The notes: generated by a model from the letters alone, not told the origin. Positions 50,676 to 60,213 are shown, counted from the first letter of the stretch. The stretch is DNA of 64,000 bases from Salinigranum rubrum (GCF_002906575.1 NZ_CP026309.1:2046001-2110000), one strand, 5' to 3'. Numbers and translations are program-made.

Positions 50676-52793
50676 TCACGCCCCGTCTGCTCCGCTTTCG
50701 CCGTCGCCCTCGAACCACGAAAGCGCCTCCTCGACCGAAGACTTCGGCGGCGAGCAGGTGAAGCCCTCACAGGCGTACACCGTCGGTCCGTCGCGCGCCT
50801 CCCGACCGGCCCAGACCGGCGGCGCCTCGTCGATATCGAGCCGTTCGAGCCACGTCCCCAACGCCGCGTCGGTGGCCGGTCGCCGGGTCACGACGGCCGC
50901 CGGGAGGTAGCGCGTGGCGAGCGTCTCGCGCCACGCCTCCGGGAGTTCGTCCGCCGCGAGGGTGAGTTCGAGCACCCCCTGGTGGTACGTGTCGGCCGCG
51001 AGCGCGAGGGTGACGTGCTCCATCGGGTTGCCCTGGATGCGGTTCGCGTGCGTCTCCAGCACCTGCCGGGCCACCTCCGAGAAGTCGGCGTCGGGTGCGA
51101 ACCCGTCGAGGGCGAAGAGGAGGTCGACCGTCACCCCCAGCGACGACGGCGTCGACTGGTCCGACAACTCCTGTGGGCGCGTCACCAGCCCTTCGCCGCT
51201 CGCGGGCGTGAAGTACAGCGTCTTTCCCTCCGGGTCCCAGAACTCCTCCTTGACGGCCCGCGCGAGGTCGAGCGCGAACGCGAGGTGGTCGACGTCGCCC
51301 GACACCTGGTAGAGGTCGAACGCGCCGCGAGCCAGAAAGGCGTAGTCTTCGAGGAAGCCCGGCCCCTTCACGTCCCCGTCCTTGTAGCGGTGGGCGAGCC
51401 GTCTCTCCTCCGCGTCCCACAGGCGTTCACGAACGAACGAGAGCGCCTTCTCGGCGCGCTCGGCGTACGAGTCGTCGAGGACGCGCCCGCCAAGCGCTAG
51501 CGCGGAGACGGTCATCCCGTTCCACGAGGCGAGCACCTTCTCGTCCCGCGCCGGGCGAACGCGCTCTGTGCGGGCTTCGAACAGGCGCTCGCGGGCGCCG
51601 TCGAGTCTGGCGCGCACGTCCTCGACCGAGCGGTCGTACTCGTCGGCGAGGTCCGAGAGGCTCGCCGCGAGGGTCAACACCGTCGACCCGCCCTCGAAGT
51701 TGCCGCCGGGGGTGATGCCGTAGCGGTCGCAGACGAGGTCGACCAGTTCCTCGTCGTCCAGCACGTCGGCTACTCCCTCGGGCGTCCAGACGTAGAACGT
51801 CCCTTCCTCCCCCTCGCTCCGAGCGTCGAGCGTGCTGTAGAAGCCGCCCTCCGGGTGAGAGAGTTCGCGGTCGAGGAACGCGAACGTCTCCCTCGCCACC
51901 TGCGCGTACCGCTCTGTGCCCGTGAGCTGATACGCGCCGAGGTAGATACGAGGGAGCAAGGCGTTGTCGTACAGCATCTTCTCGAAGTGCGGGACGACCC
52001 ACTTTCGATCGGTCGCGTAGCGGTGAAAGCCGCCGCCGAGGTGGTCGTACATCCCCCCGTCGGCCATCGCGTCTAACGTTCGCGTGGCGACCTGGAGGGG
52101 CTCCTCTCGACCCGTCCGGACGTGCGACCGCAGGAGGAGTTCCAGCCGCGAGGGCTGGGGGAACTTCGGTCCGGAAGAGCCGAAGCCGCCGTACTCGCGG
52201 TCGGCGCTCCGGAGCGCGGCGCTCGTCGCGTTCGACAGCGCCTCCGAGGAGACCTCTCCCCCCGTGTCGGGCGTCTCCTCCAGTTCGTTTCTGAGCAGGG
52301 CGCCCCACTGGTCGGCGCGGTTCTCGATCTCGTCTCGGTCCTGTTCCCACGACTCGGCGAGTCGTTCGAGCACGTCCCTGAATCCGGGCATCCCCTGTCG
52401 CGCCGTCGGGGGGAAGTACGTCCCGACGAAGAACGGGCGGCCGTCGGGCGTGAGCCACACCGACAGCGGCCAGCCGCCGCGTCCGGTGGTCCGCTGGCAG
52501 ATGGTCATGTAAATCGAGTCGATGTCGGGTCGCTCCTCGCGGTCGACCTTGATGGGGACGAAGTGCTCGTTGAGGAACTCCGCGACCGACTCGTCGGCGA
52601 ACGACTCCTCCTCCATGACGTGACACCAGTGGCAAGCGGAGTAGCCGACCGAGAGGAAGATGGGGACGTCGCGCTCGCGCGCCTCCGCCAACGCCCGCTC
52701 GTCCCACGGCTGCCAGTGGACGGGGTTGTCGGCGTGCTGGCTGAGGTAGGGACTCTCCTCCTCGTCGAGGCGGTTGCGTCCGGCGTGGTCCAT
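50676..52793 (-). CDS. DUF255 thioredoxin-domain protein (YyaL/SPATA20-like)
   Basis: 705 residues. The N-terminal DUF255 thioredoxin-like domain has SVGYSACHWCHVMEEESF (about residues 46-63, CxxC). A long alpha/alpha barrel follows (FHRYATDRKWVVPHFEKMLYDNALL, glycosyl-hydrolase-like six-hairpin fold). Such proteins occur in bacteria, archaea and animals; the enzymatic role is unsettled, though the barrel resembles N-acylglucosamine epimerases. The start was set at ATG 52793, where the conserved NRLDEEESPYLSQHADNPV begins soon after. It diverges from purD. Confidence 0.88.
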   Translation of the reverse strand: MDHAGRNRLDEEESPYLSQHADNPVHWQPWDERALAEARERDVPIFLSVGYSACHWCHVMEEESFADESVAEFLNEHFVPIKVDREERPDIDSIYMTICQRTTGRGGWPLSVWLTPDGRPFFVGTYFPPTARQGMPGFRDVLERLAESWEQDRDEIENRADQWGALLRNELEETPDTGGEVSSEALSNATSAALRSADREYGGFGSSGPKFPQPSRLELLLRSHVRTGREEPLQVATRTLDAMADGGMYDHLGGGFHRYATDRKWVVPHFEKMLYDNALLPRIYLGAYQLTGTERYAQVARETFAFLDRELSHPEGGFYSTLDARSEGEEGTFYVWTPEGVADVLDDEELVDLVCDRYGITPGGNFEGGSTVLTLAASLSDLADEYDRSVEDVRARLDGARERLFEARTERVRPARDEKVLASWNGMTVSALALGGRVLDDSYAERAEKALSFVRERLWDAEERRLAHRYKDGDVKGPGFLEDYAFLARGAFDLYQVSGDVDHLAFALDLARAVKEEFWDPEGKTLYFTPASGEGLVTRPQELSDQSTPSSLGVTVDLLFALDGFAPDADFSEVARQVLETHANRIQGNPMEHVTLALAADTYHQGVLELTLAADELPEAWRETLATRYLPAAVVTRRPATDAALGTWLERLDIDEAPPVWAGREARDGPTVYACEGFTCSPPKSSVEEALSWFEGDGESGADGA

Positions 52794-52930
52794 AGTCGAG
52801 AATCGGCTCCGCGACGTAAAGACGCCACGCACCGCACGGGTACGGACGGTCGAGGAGGAACACACATCCGTGTACAGATTCCCTCGGACGAAAGGTAACC
52901 TTTACACTCTCGTGATGAACTCCTCCGATA

Positions 52931-54216
52931 ATGACGGAGACCGTACTCTTGGTGGGAGGAGGCGGCCGCGAACACGCCATCGCCCGCGCCGTCGCCGACG
53001 ACTGTGCGCTGTACGCCTGTGCGTCGAACCGGAACCCGGGCATCGCTCGGCTCGCCGAATCGGTCGAGACCATCGACGAAACCGCCGTCGACGACATCGT
53101 CGCTTACGCCGAGGAAATCGGCGCGACGCTGGCCGTGATCGGTCCCGAGTCGGCGCTCGAAGCCGGTGTCGCGGACGGCCTCGACGACGCGGGGGTGTAC
53201 ACGTTCGGTCCCCGAGAAGAAGAAGCGCGCATCGAGACGGACAAGGCGTATCAGCGCCGATTCATGAAAGAGAACGACGTGCCCGGCTGTCCGGCGTTCG
53301 AGGTGTTCGACGACACCGGGGCCGCCTGCGACTACATCGACTCCTTCGAGGGGGACCTCGCGGTGAAGCCCGCGGGGCTGACCGGCGGGAAGGGCGTCAA
53401 GGTCATCGGCGACCAGGTCACCGAAGAGGAGGCGAAGGCGTACCTCCGCGAGGAGGGATACGACCGAGTCGTTCTCGAAGAGCGACTGGTCGGCGAGGAG
53501 TTCACCGTCCAGGCGCTGGTGGCGAACGGGGACGTCCGCGTGACGCCCGCCGTGCAGGACCACAAGCGAGCGTACGAGGGCGACGAGGGTCCCAACACGG
53601 GCGGGATGGGGTCGTACTCGAACGCCTCGCTCGACCTGCCGTTCATGCAGGAGGGCGACTACGCCGCGGCCGTCGAGGTCATCGAAAGCGTCGTCGACGC
53701 GCTGCCCGACTACAAGGGCGTCCTCTACGGACAGTTCATGCTCACCGCGGAGGGCCGAAGGTCGTGGAGTTCAACGCCCGCTTCGGCGACCCCGAGGCGA
53801 TGAATACGCTTCCCGTGCTCCGCACGCCGTTCGTCGACGTGCTGACCGCCGCCCGCGACGGCGAGTCCCTGCCCGACCTCCACTTCGAGAAGCAGGCGAC
53901 CGTCTGCAAGTACGCCGTCCCCGAGGGGTACCCCACCGACCCCGCGTCGGGGGCAAAAATCGAAGTCGACGAGGAGAGCGTCGGGAACGCGCTGCTGTTT
54001 TACGCCTCGGTCGACCAGCGCGAGGACGGCATCTACACCACCACGTCGCGGTCGTTCGCCGTCGTCGGCCTCGGCGACACCATCGAGAAGGCCGAGGGCA
54101 TCGCCGACGGTGCGCTCGCCGCCGCGGGCGCGGGGCTCCGTGTCCGACACGACATCGGCACGCACGACCTGCTCCGCCAGCGCATCGACCACATGAACGA
54201 ACTGCGCGGCGAGTGA
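52931..54216 (+). pseudogene. purD: Phosphoribosylamine-glycine ligase (PurD), frameshifted as read
   Basis: ATP-grasp enzyme of purine synthesis, converting phosphoribosylamine plus glycine to GAR. The first part ([51 protein letters not shown]) runs to MLTAEG; the rest ([20 protein letters not shown]) follows in another frame. The shift is at GGGCC, 53752-53756; one added G or C gives a continuous protein of about 428 residues, normal for PurD. Loss of this step would cause purine auxotrophy, so a sequencing error is the simplest reading. Confidence 0.92.
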
Positions 54217-54287
54217 CGCGAACCGGCGCTGTACGACTCGGTGTGCGTGTAGCTATCGCGCAGTCGCGGTGAGTGCCGACACGACCG

Positions 54288-54350
54288 AGACACGGGCGCG
54301 GTGAGACCGCAGCCACACCCACCCCGGCCGACTCCCTCGCTCGCGTCGTG
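54288..54350. repeat. Left module of the dispersed element, third occurrence
   Basis: ACACGGGCGCGGTGAGACCG followed by CAGCCACACCCACCCCGGCCGACTCC matches, with few changes, the sequence at about 14930-14970 to the left of hairpin copy 2. No GTCGCGC hairpin follows here. It sits in the 221-bp gap between purD and the acetyltransferase. It suggests the 14.9-kb element is composite and that its left part occurs alone. Confidence 0.45.
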
Positions 54351-54437
54351 GGGCCCGGTTCGTCTCCAGCGACCGAGTCCTCCCCCAGCGAGCGGTGGAG
54401 ACAGAGGTTTTTACACATCGCTGTCGAATCCCGTGGC

Positions 54438-55046
54438 GTGACAGACGCCCCAGACGAGGACAGCAGAGACGAGGAGTCGACGACGGGACGCCGCCACGAC
54501 CGCCTCACTCGCCACCCGACTCGGGGGAGAGGCAACTCCCTGATGCGGTGGACCGACGCGAAGTCCCCGCTCGTCGTCTCGCGGAACTACGCGACCGTCC
54601 TCGTCGCCCGGGCGTCGCCGAGCCTTCGGCTGAAGAACCACCTCTTTCGGGCGCTCGGGATGACCGTCGGGGAGGGCGTCGCGTGGGGACTGGAGTCGAC
54701 CCCGGACGTCTTCTGGCCCGAACTCATCACCGTCGAGGACGACGCCATCGTCGGCTACGACGCGACGCTGCTCTGCCACGAGTTCCTCCAGGAGGAGTAC
54801 CGGACGGGCGAGGTTCACGTGGGCGAGCGGGCGATGATCGGTGCCGGCGCGGTGGTCCTCCCGGGCGTACACATCGGTGCGGACGCGCAGGTGGCCGCGA
54901 ACTCGCTAGTGGAGAGAGACGTGCCACCGGGGGCAACCGTCGCGGGCGTCCCTGCGCGCGTCGTTTCCCGGGGCGACGAAGCGGGCGAAGCGGCCGAGGC
55001 GGACGAGGAGGGCGACCGTGGGGAGGGAGACGCGGAAGCGCGGTGA
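54438..55046 (+). CDS. Hexapeptide-repeat (left-handed beta-helix) acyltransferase
   Basis: A 202-residue LbH transferase. Repeats such as VGEGVAWGLE, ITVEDDAIVGYDATLLCHEF, VHVGERAMIGAGAVVLPGV and HIGADAQVAANSLVERDVPPG end with AGVPARVV, the standard CoA-binding exit motif of xenobiotic/serine acetyltransferases. The GTG start (54438) fits TTTTTACAC about 26 nt upstream. Acetyl-CoA is the probable donor; the acceptor is unknown. An acidic tail follows the helix. Confidence 0.82.
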   Translation: MTDAPDEDSRDEESTTGRRHDRLTRHPTRGRGNSLMRWTDAKSPLVVSRNYATVLVARASPSLRLKNHLFRALGMTVGEGVAWGLESTPDVFWPELITVEDDAIVGYDATLLCHEFLQEEYRTGEVHVGERAMIGAGAVVLPGVHIGADAQVAANSLVERDVPPGATVAGVPARVVSRGDEAGEAAEADEEGDRGEGDAEAR

Positions 55047-55055
55047 CGTGGAAGA

Positions 55056-56117
55056 TCAGTCGTCGTCGCACGACCCCGCGGCGTCCTGTCCGATCACGGC
55101 CTCCGAGGCGTGCTGGAGGCGGACGGCGAACACCGCGCCCTCGGGGTCGTTCTCCTCGACCCAGACGGCGCCGTCGTAGTTGTCGACGATGTTGTCGACG
55201 AGGAACAGACCGATCCCCGTCCCGTGGTGGACCACGTCGGTGTCCTCGCGGCCGAAGATGAGGTCGCGCTGTTCGTAGGGGACGCCCGGCCCGTTGTCAC
55301 AGATGCGGATGATGACGTCGGTCTGACGGTCGATGACGTCGACCTCCACCTCGGCGACCGCCTTGTCGTTGTGGACGACCGCGTTCTCTAAGAGCGCGTC
55401 GAGCGCGGCCGGGAGGAGGTCGTCGGCGTACACTCGAACCCCGGGCACCGGTCCGAGCGAGATGTCGGCGTCGGGGAACTGTTTCTGGACGGCTTTCACG
55501 CGCTCTTCGAGCACCTCGGCGAGGCGGACCGGGTCGCTCTCGGCGTCGTACGACTGTTCGAGGAGGTCGCGCAGTTTTCGGACGCGGTCCGCGCGCCCGA
55601 CGACCTGCATCACCTGTGCGCGGGCCTGTTCGAGCGCCTCGAGCACCTCGGTGTCGTCGGCGCTCGCCGCGGCCCGGTCGATGTAACCGTACAGGATGTT
55701 CAGTTCGTTGCGGAGGTCGTGTCGGAGCAGTCGGCTCAGCACGCGCGAGGTGCTCGCGTACCGGCGCTGCTTCGTCGTGTCGACGAAGATGGCGACGTAC
55801 CCCTTCGTCTTGCCGTCGACGACGATCGGTGCCGTCGACCCGCGGCCGTACACGCGCGTGCCGGACTTGGTCTGCAGGGCGAACTCGCCCTGCCAGGGCT
55901 CTCCGCGGATGAGCGTCTCGACGATTTCGTCGACGACGTCGTCGTTGCCGGCGATGACCGAGACGGGTTCGTCGACCAGTTCGTCACGGGTGTAGCCGGT
56001 GAACGCCTGGCCCGCGCGGTTGACGTCGCGAACGAGGAAGTTCAGGTCGAAAACGAGCATCGGCGTATCCGCGCTGTGGAAGGCTTCGACGTAGACCGCG
56101 GGAGACAGCGAGGACAT
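55056..56117 (-). CDS. PAS-domain sensor histidine kinase
   Basis: A 353-residue cytoplasmic kinase. PAS domain at about 5-125 (ADTPMLVFDLNFLVRDVNRA). H-box SRLLRHDLRNELNILYGY with the phosphorylatable His near residue 133. N-box LLENAVVHND, G1 CDNGPGVP and G2 HGTGIGLFLVDNIVDNYDG. No membrane helices or receiver domain, so it senses an intracellular signal and hands phosphate to a regulator encoded elsewhere. The ATG at 56117 is chosen; upstream in-frame codons are Arg/His-rich and not conserved. It is convergent with the acetyltransferase. Confidence 0.9.
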   Translation of the reverse strand: MSSLSPAVYVEAFHSADTPMLVFDLNFLVRDVNRAGQAFTGYTRDELVDEPVSVIAGNDDVVDEIVETLIRGEPWQGEFALQTKSGTRVYGRGSTAPIVVDGKTKGYVAIFVDTTKQRRYASTSRVLSRLLRHDLRNELNILYGYIDRAAASADDTEVLEALEQARAQVMQVVGRADRVRKLRDLLEQSYDAESDPVRLAEVLEERVKAVQKQFPDADISLGPVPGVRVYADDLLPAALDALLENAVVHNDKAVAEVEVDVIDRQTDVIIRICDNGPGVPYEQRDLIFGREDTDVVHHGTGIGLFLVDNIVDNYDGAVWVEENDPEGAVFAVRLQHASEAVIGQDAAGSCDDD

Positions 56118-56392
56118 ATGGGATACCACACGTACTGGCTCAGAGAGCTTAATGCGTGTGCTACATATACGATTCGAAGAAGTTATTTTGAAAATATAAT
56201 TTTGATCCCGGTAACCGTCGTGGTGGATGAGAACGAAAGAGAGCCGCCTCGTCCCGTGCGTGCCAGGCAGGACGCGGCGGCGAGTGAAGACGTAAAGGGT
56301 CTCGTGCGGGTGTCGTGAAGGTGGGTCTCGTGCGGTGGGAGGGTAGAGTGGTGTCGTATATTGTGTGGGTGGGTCTCGTGGGTGTCGGGTGA

Positions 56393-57141
56393 TTATCGCT
56401 CGCGGAGGGTGAACAGTTCGTCGTAGTAGGTGGTGACGAGGCCGACGATGCCGTCGACGGCCTCCACCTCGTCGTCGTCCCACTCGTCGTGGCCGGCGAC
56501 GCCGGCGACGAAGTAGTCGGCGAGGCGAGCAATCTCTGCAGGTGCGGCTTCGGTCCCGTCGAGCATCGACTCGACCTTGATACGGTGGGCGGTCGCCGCC
56601 GCGTCCATCCAGTTCATCTGCTGGCCGTGGAGTTTCCAGAAGCGGGTCTGTGCGCCGGCGTACGCCGCGTCGATGCCCGCGTACTCACAGACCTCTTCGA
56701 GGTACGACTCGACCAGTTCCCAGCGGGGGTCGTCAAGCATCGGGCCGTCGCGGGGTCGGTGTCCGTCAGGAACAGCGCCTCGTCGAGTCCGTCCGCGGCG
56801 GCCGCCGCGAACTCGTCGCGGTTCTCGACCTCGTCCTGGAGGAAGAGCGCCTCCACGAAGCGGACGCCCGCGAGGTGTGCCTGGCCCTCGGGGACGTGGG
56901 GGAACTCCGCGACGAACGCCTCGCCCATCAGGTCGCGGGCGGCGTTCGCCGCGTCGGCCGCACCGGCCGCGTCGCCGGCGCGGATGCAGGCCTCGCGTTC
57001 GTCCTGTGCGTAGAAGGCGCGGAGGAGCGTCTCGGCCACCGTGTCGGCGTCGTAGCCGGTTCGGGGGGTCGTCGTGTCGGTGCTGCGGACCGTCGTCGTC
57101 CGCGTGGGTTCGCGTGCCAGAGAGTTCGAAGATTCGGACAT
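56393..57141 (-). pseudogene. Haloarchaeal protein of unknown function, frameshifted as read
   Basis: Starts at ATG 57141 (MSESSNSLAREPTRTTTVRS). The first part is helical and Ala-rich (TLLRAFYAQDEREACIRAGD). Its frame ends after DTDPATAR at the GGGCC run 56742-56746; the second part begins MLDDPRWELVESYLEEVCEY and ends LFTLRER. One added base yields about 249 residues. The helix-rich, acidic composition and WKLHGQQMNWMDAAATAHRI do not place it in a family I recognise. Confidence 0.6.
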
Positions 57142-57189
57142 GGTGTGTGGTTCGCGTGCCAAGCGACCCCTGCCGCAGGGTCGTCACTT

Positions 57190-57345
57190 TCTCAGTTCGG
57201 GAGGATGTATATAACATCAACTCACCGACTATCACCGCTGAAAATGTGAGAAATACAATATTAAGATGAAATTCAAGATATATTGAATATACTATTTTGC
57301 GTATTTTCTTTATTATTCTCGTATGAAGATACGGCCGCGTCGATT
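57190..57345. other. AT-rich upstream region
   Basis: An abrupt AT-rich stretch of about 150 bp between the unknown helical gene (minus, start 57141) and the end of the MscS gene (57403). It contains GTATATAACA near 57207, a possible TATA box for the minus or plus side, and several A/T runs such as ATATTGAATATACTATTTTG. No coding frame is supported. Composition alone does not show transfer. Confidence 0.4.
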
Positions 57346-57402
57346 AAGCGGACGTGAAACGAGACACGGGGGCGTAATTCGGCCGTCAGAGTACGGACGA
57401 GC

Positions 57403-58176
57403 TTAACGGATGCGAGCGATACCGCGCTCGAACACTTTGTCGTTCGGGAGGATGAGTTCCTCCTCGTCGGACTCGATGTGTGTCACGAACAGGTCCATCT
57501 CGGAAACGATACCCTGCGTTTCGCCGACACGGACCTCGTCACCGATTCCGTACGGCTGGTTGAGGAGGAGGTAGATGCCGGCCGCACCCGACGCCAGCAT
57601 CTGTTTGAACGCGACGACGGTGAGCACGATGAGGGCGAAGAAGTACGCGGCGAGTAACACGATCAGCGCTCCGGTCGCCACGCCGACCTGCGAGAGGGCG
57701 ATGAGCGCCGCCAGGAAGAGGACGCTGTACTTCGCGCCGAGCGGGACCACGTCGACGCGCTCCAGTTTGACCCCGCGGAGAAGTTCGGCTACGAACAGTT
57801 CGACCTTGTCGGCGACGACCAGCCCGACGATGAGGATGAGCACCGCCGCGAACAGCTGAGGGAAGAAGGCCGCGACGGCACTGCCGAACTGGTCGACGTA
57901 GTTGAGACCGACGAGCGAGAGCGCGACCAGGACGCCGAGGACGATGACGAAGTAGCGCGCGAGCCGCGAGACGATGACGACGGTCGAGGTGCCGAAGTCG
58001 CGGGCGGTCCGCTCGAACGACGTCCCCTCGATGGCGTCGGGGACGCCGAGACGCTGGAGGAGGCGCACGAGAAGCAGGCTCGTCAGATACCCCAAGACGA
58101 CGCCGAGAACGACCACACCGAGGGCGAGCCACACGCGTGTCGGGACCGTGTCGAGCAGCTCCACAGCCGTCTGCAT
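57403..58176 (-). CDS. MscS-family mechanosensitive channel
   Basis: 257 residues with four or five membrane segments. The C-terminal MscS pore-lining and beta region reads LASGAAGIYLLLNQPYGIGD, then RVGETQGIVSEMDLFVTHI. It is the short form of small-conductance channels that release solute on osmotic downshift. It begins 2 nt after the end of dacZ on the same strand, so the two form an operon, suggesting co-control of osmotic response and c-di-AMP. Confidence 0.85.
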   Translation of the reverse strand: MQTAVELLDTVPTRVWLALGVVVLGVVLGYLTSLLLVRLLQRLGVPDAIEGTSFERTARDFGTSTVVIVSRLARYFVIVLGVLVALSLVGLNYVDQFGSAVAAFFPQLFAAVLILIVGLVVADKVELFVAELLRGVKLERVDVVPLGAKYSVLFLAALIALSQVGVATGALIVLLAAYFFALIVLTVVAFKQMLASGAAGIYLLLNQPYGIGDEVRVGETQGIVSEMDLFVTHIESDEEELILPNDKVFERGIARIR

Positions 58177-58178
58177 CG

Positions 58179-58994
58179 TCAGTAGTCCTCCGGATCGATC
58201 TCCAAGATGAGCTGCCCGCCCTTGAACGCCCGTACCAGTCCGTCCGACTCCGAGAGCACGATGGCCGTCGCGTTCGTGTCACGGGTGATAGCGCCGCCGG
58301 CCATGTGCCGCGCGCCGAGCCCCTTCGGGATGTCGACACCCTCCGCGGAGGGTTCCAGGTACCGATAGGCGGAGACGATTTTCCCGGAGTCCGAGATGAT
58401 AAAGGCGCCGTCCAGCCGCGAGAACTCCTTCAGCATGACGTTCACGATGGGGTCGCCCACGTGGACGTGGGACTTCTCGAACGGGTTGTACGACAGCGGC
58501 CGCGACTTGTTCATCACCTTGCCGGCGTCGCCGACCACGAACAGCGCGCCGACGGGCTTGCCCTTCTGTCCCTTCTTCCCGAGTTCGATAGCCACCTCGA
58601 AGACGTCGCGGATGACCCCCGGTTCCGCGCGCGAGTGCGTGAAGAGGTCGTACAGCCCCGAGCGCATCGCCTCGTCCACGCGCACGCGTACGACCGAGTC
58701 GGGGTCGCCGTCGAAAATCGCGACGGAGCAGGCGAGGTCGTCCCCTTCGGCGACGAGGCCCCGGTCCATCGCGCCTTCGATGCCGAACCGGATGCGGTCG
58801 CGGACGTTCTTGAACTCCAGGGGGAGTTCGACGTACGACTCCGCTTCGACCGCGTTCTGCGGGGCGACGACCACGACCCTCGTCTCGGCGTCGTTGCCTG
58901 CGACCTGTTCGTAGAACGAACTGTTCGGTGAGAAGAGGAACACACCGTCGACGTCCGTGATGAGGTAATCGAGGAGGTCCGAGAGGGTCGCCAT
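58179..58994 (-). CDS. dacZ: Diadenylate cyclase (DacZ)
   Basis: A 271-residue DAC-domain enzyme that condenses two ATP to c-di-AMP. Substrate motifs: LDGAFIISDSG (DGA, about residues 195-205) and KGLGARHMAGGAITRDT (RHx, about 225-241); the second has RHM where bacterial enzymes often have RHR. The N-terminal ~100 residues form the archaeal pyruvate-kinase-like lobe. In Haloferax, DacZ is the sole, essential cyclase (established for that genus). Coupled with the mscS gene. Confidence 0.92.
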   Translation of the reverse strand: MATLSDLLDYLITDVDGVFLFSPNSSFYEQVAGNDAETRVVVVAPQNAVEAESYVELPLEFKNVRDRIRFGIEGAMDRGLVAEGDDLACSVAIFDGDPDSVVRVRVDEAMRSGLYDLFTHSRAEPGVIRDVFEVAIELGKKGQKGKPVGALFVVGDAGKVMNKSRPLSYNPFEKSHVHVGDPIVNVMLKEFSRLDGAFIISDSGKIVSAYRYLEPSAEGVDIPKGLGARHMAGGAITRDTNATAIVLSESDGLVRAFKGGQLILEIDPEDY

Positions 58995-59137
58995 TGCTCC
59001 GTAACTCGGACGCCTTCGGGATAAGGGTTTACGTCGTCGTCATGCGGTCGTCGGACGGGTTCGGGCTCCGACCGACGGGGCGTTCACCCGAGCCATCGTA
59101 TTGACCAGTTGATGATGCCGAAGGGGCTGGGTGTGTT

Positions 59138-59308
59138 TCAGTCAGTCTCCCGGTCGTCGATTCTCCCCTCGTACTCGGCCTCGGCGAACCGTTCGGATCC
59201 ACAGTTGCATCTGCCGTCGGAGGTCGGGACGAGGACTTCGTCGTCGACGAGACGGGCGGAGTACGGCTGGCCGCAGTTCTCACAGAGCACGGGGATTCGC
59301 TCAGTCAT
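59138..59308 (-). CDS. Small zinc-ribbon protein, paralogue of the 61780 gene
   Basis: 56 residues: CENCGQPYSARLVDDEVLVP then CNCGSERFAEAEY. CxxCGQP plus a later CxC forms a probable zinc site. It resembles the protein at 61780-61962 (CHGCGQP then CPECHSTVFEN) in Cys positions and loop length. It lies downstream of the HTH_10 gene at 59557-60213 on the same strand with a gap of about 250 bp. The ATG at 59308 begins the conserved part. Confidence 0.65.
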   Translation of the reverse strand: MTERIPVLCENCGQPYSARLVDDEVLVPTSDGRCNCGSERFAEAEYEGRIDDRETD

Positions 59309-59556
59309 TCGTTCGGTTGGATCTGACGGGCCGTCCGGAGCAGACGTCGGGACGTTCGCCACCGAGACGGAGCGCCGCCGATAACTCGACAGGGAACTCG
59401 GGACCGTCCGCCGGCGGCGGTATCTCTGCACGCTTGTGGACCGAACCGAGTTCCGTGACGGACCGAAGACGTCGTCGACGTAGGCGAGTGAGCATCCACG
59501 GACGCACTATCACTGGTCGGGTGAGTGGGCTTACTGGTTGTTTTAACAAGCTCGTT

Positions 59557-60213
59557 TCAGTTTCCGTCTCCACGATATCGTGTCAACGTGTCTTCGATCA
59601 GTGCCTTGGTCCCCCGTTGTAAGAGTTGCGAGACGGCCTGTTGTGTGATTCCCAACTCCCGAGCGACGTCCTCGCCGGTCACCCGTTTCGGAGCATCGTA
59701 GTAGCCGCTCTCGTACGCGATGAGGAGGGCTTCACGTTGCTTGGGAGAGACGCGGTAGTGCTCTTGCTCGGGTGTCTCGGGAGCGGTTATTCTGTGAAGC
59801 GTCACCGCTCCGAACTCCTCGAAGTGTTCTCGAAACTCGTGGAAGTGTTCGCGCGAGCCGAAGCGCACCTCGAGTTGCCACCCGGCAGCGGTTCCTCGCG
59901 CTTCGAGAACCACACCGTCGTGGTCGAGGATGACGTGGAGACGGTCGCTCACGACGTCGGCCCAGTAGAAATGGTAGAGGTGTGCGTCCTCGAAGGAGTC
60001 CGTGACTTCCGCGTCTTCGACCGTCGAGTCGTCGGTAACGGCCTCGTCGAACACGTCCCGGTCCGCCTCCAGAATCCACACGAACGGGATGACGTGTTTC
60101 GGACTGTGGGCGACCATGCGGTCCAACTCCGCAGTCGCTGTCGGGACGGCTTCGAGCGCGTCCCCCAGACAGAACGCGTCCGCCGCGACGCTGAACTCCG
60201 CGATGACGCTCAT
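59557..60213 (-). CDS. HTH_10 (Bat/bacterio-opsin-activator-like) transcription regulator
   Basis: 218 residues. The N-terminal ~150 residues form a GAF/PAS-like sensory fold with HLYHFYWADVVSDRLHVILD. The C-terminal HTH_10 motif reads LSPKQ-like YRVSPKQREALLIAYESGYY and ELGITQQAVSQLLQRGTKAL (about 155-205). Such proteins are haloarchaea-specific activators that respond to redox, light or metabolic cues. TATA-like GTTTTTCC is upstream on the minus strand. It diverges from the second HTH_10 gene at 60858. Confidence 0.88.
   Translation of the reverse strand: MSVIAEFSVAADAFCLGDALEAVPTATAELDRMVAHSPKHVIPFVWILEADRDVFDEAVTDDSTVEDAEVTDSFEDAHLYHFYWADVVSDRLHVILDHDGVVLEARGTAAGWQLEVRFGSREHFHEFREHFEEFGAVTLHRITAPETPEQEHYRVSPKQREALLIAYESGYYDAPKRVTGEDVARELGITQQAVSQLLQRGTKALIEDTLTRYRGDGN

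Noticed and set aside
55056-56483. A longer 475-residue form of the PAS histidine kinase
   Set aside because: The extra N-terminal residues are Arg/His/Pro-rich, cross a non-coding AT-rich segment and precede the PAS domain start at ATG 56117.
658-56746. Programmed ribosomal frameshifting at the six broken genes
   Set aside because: The genes are unrelated, all need the same kind of one-base addition at G/C runs, and no stimulatory structure pattern is shared. Base-calling error is simpler.
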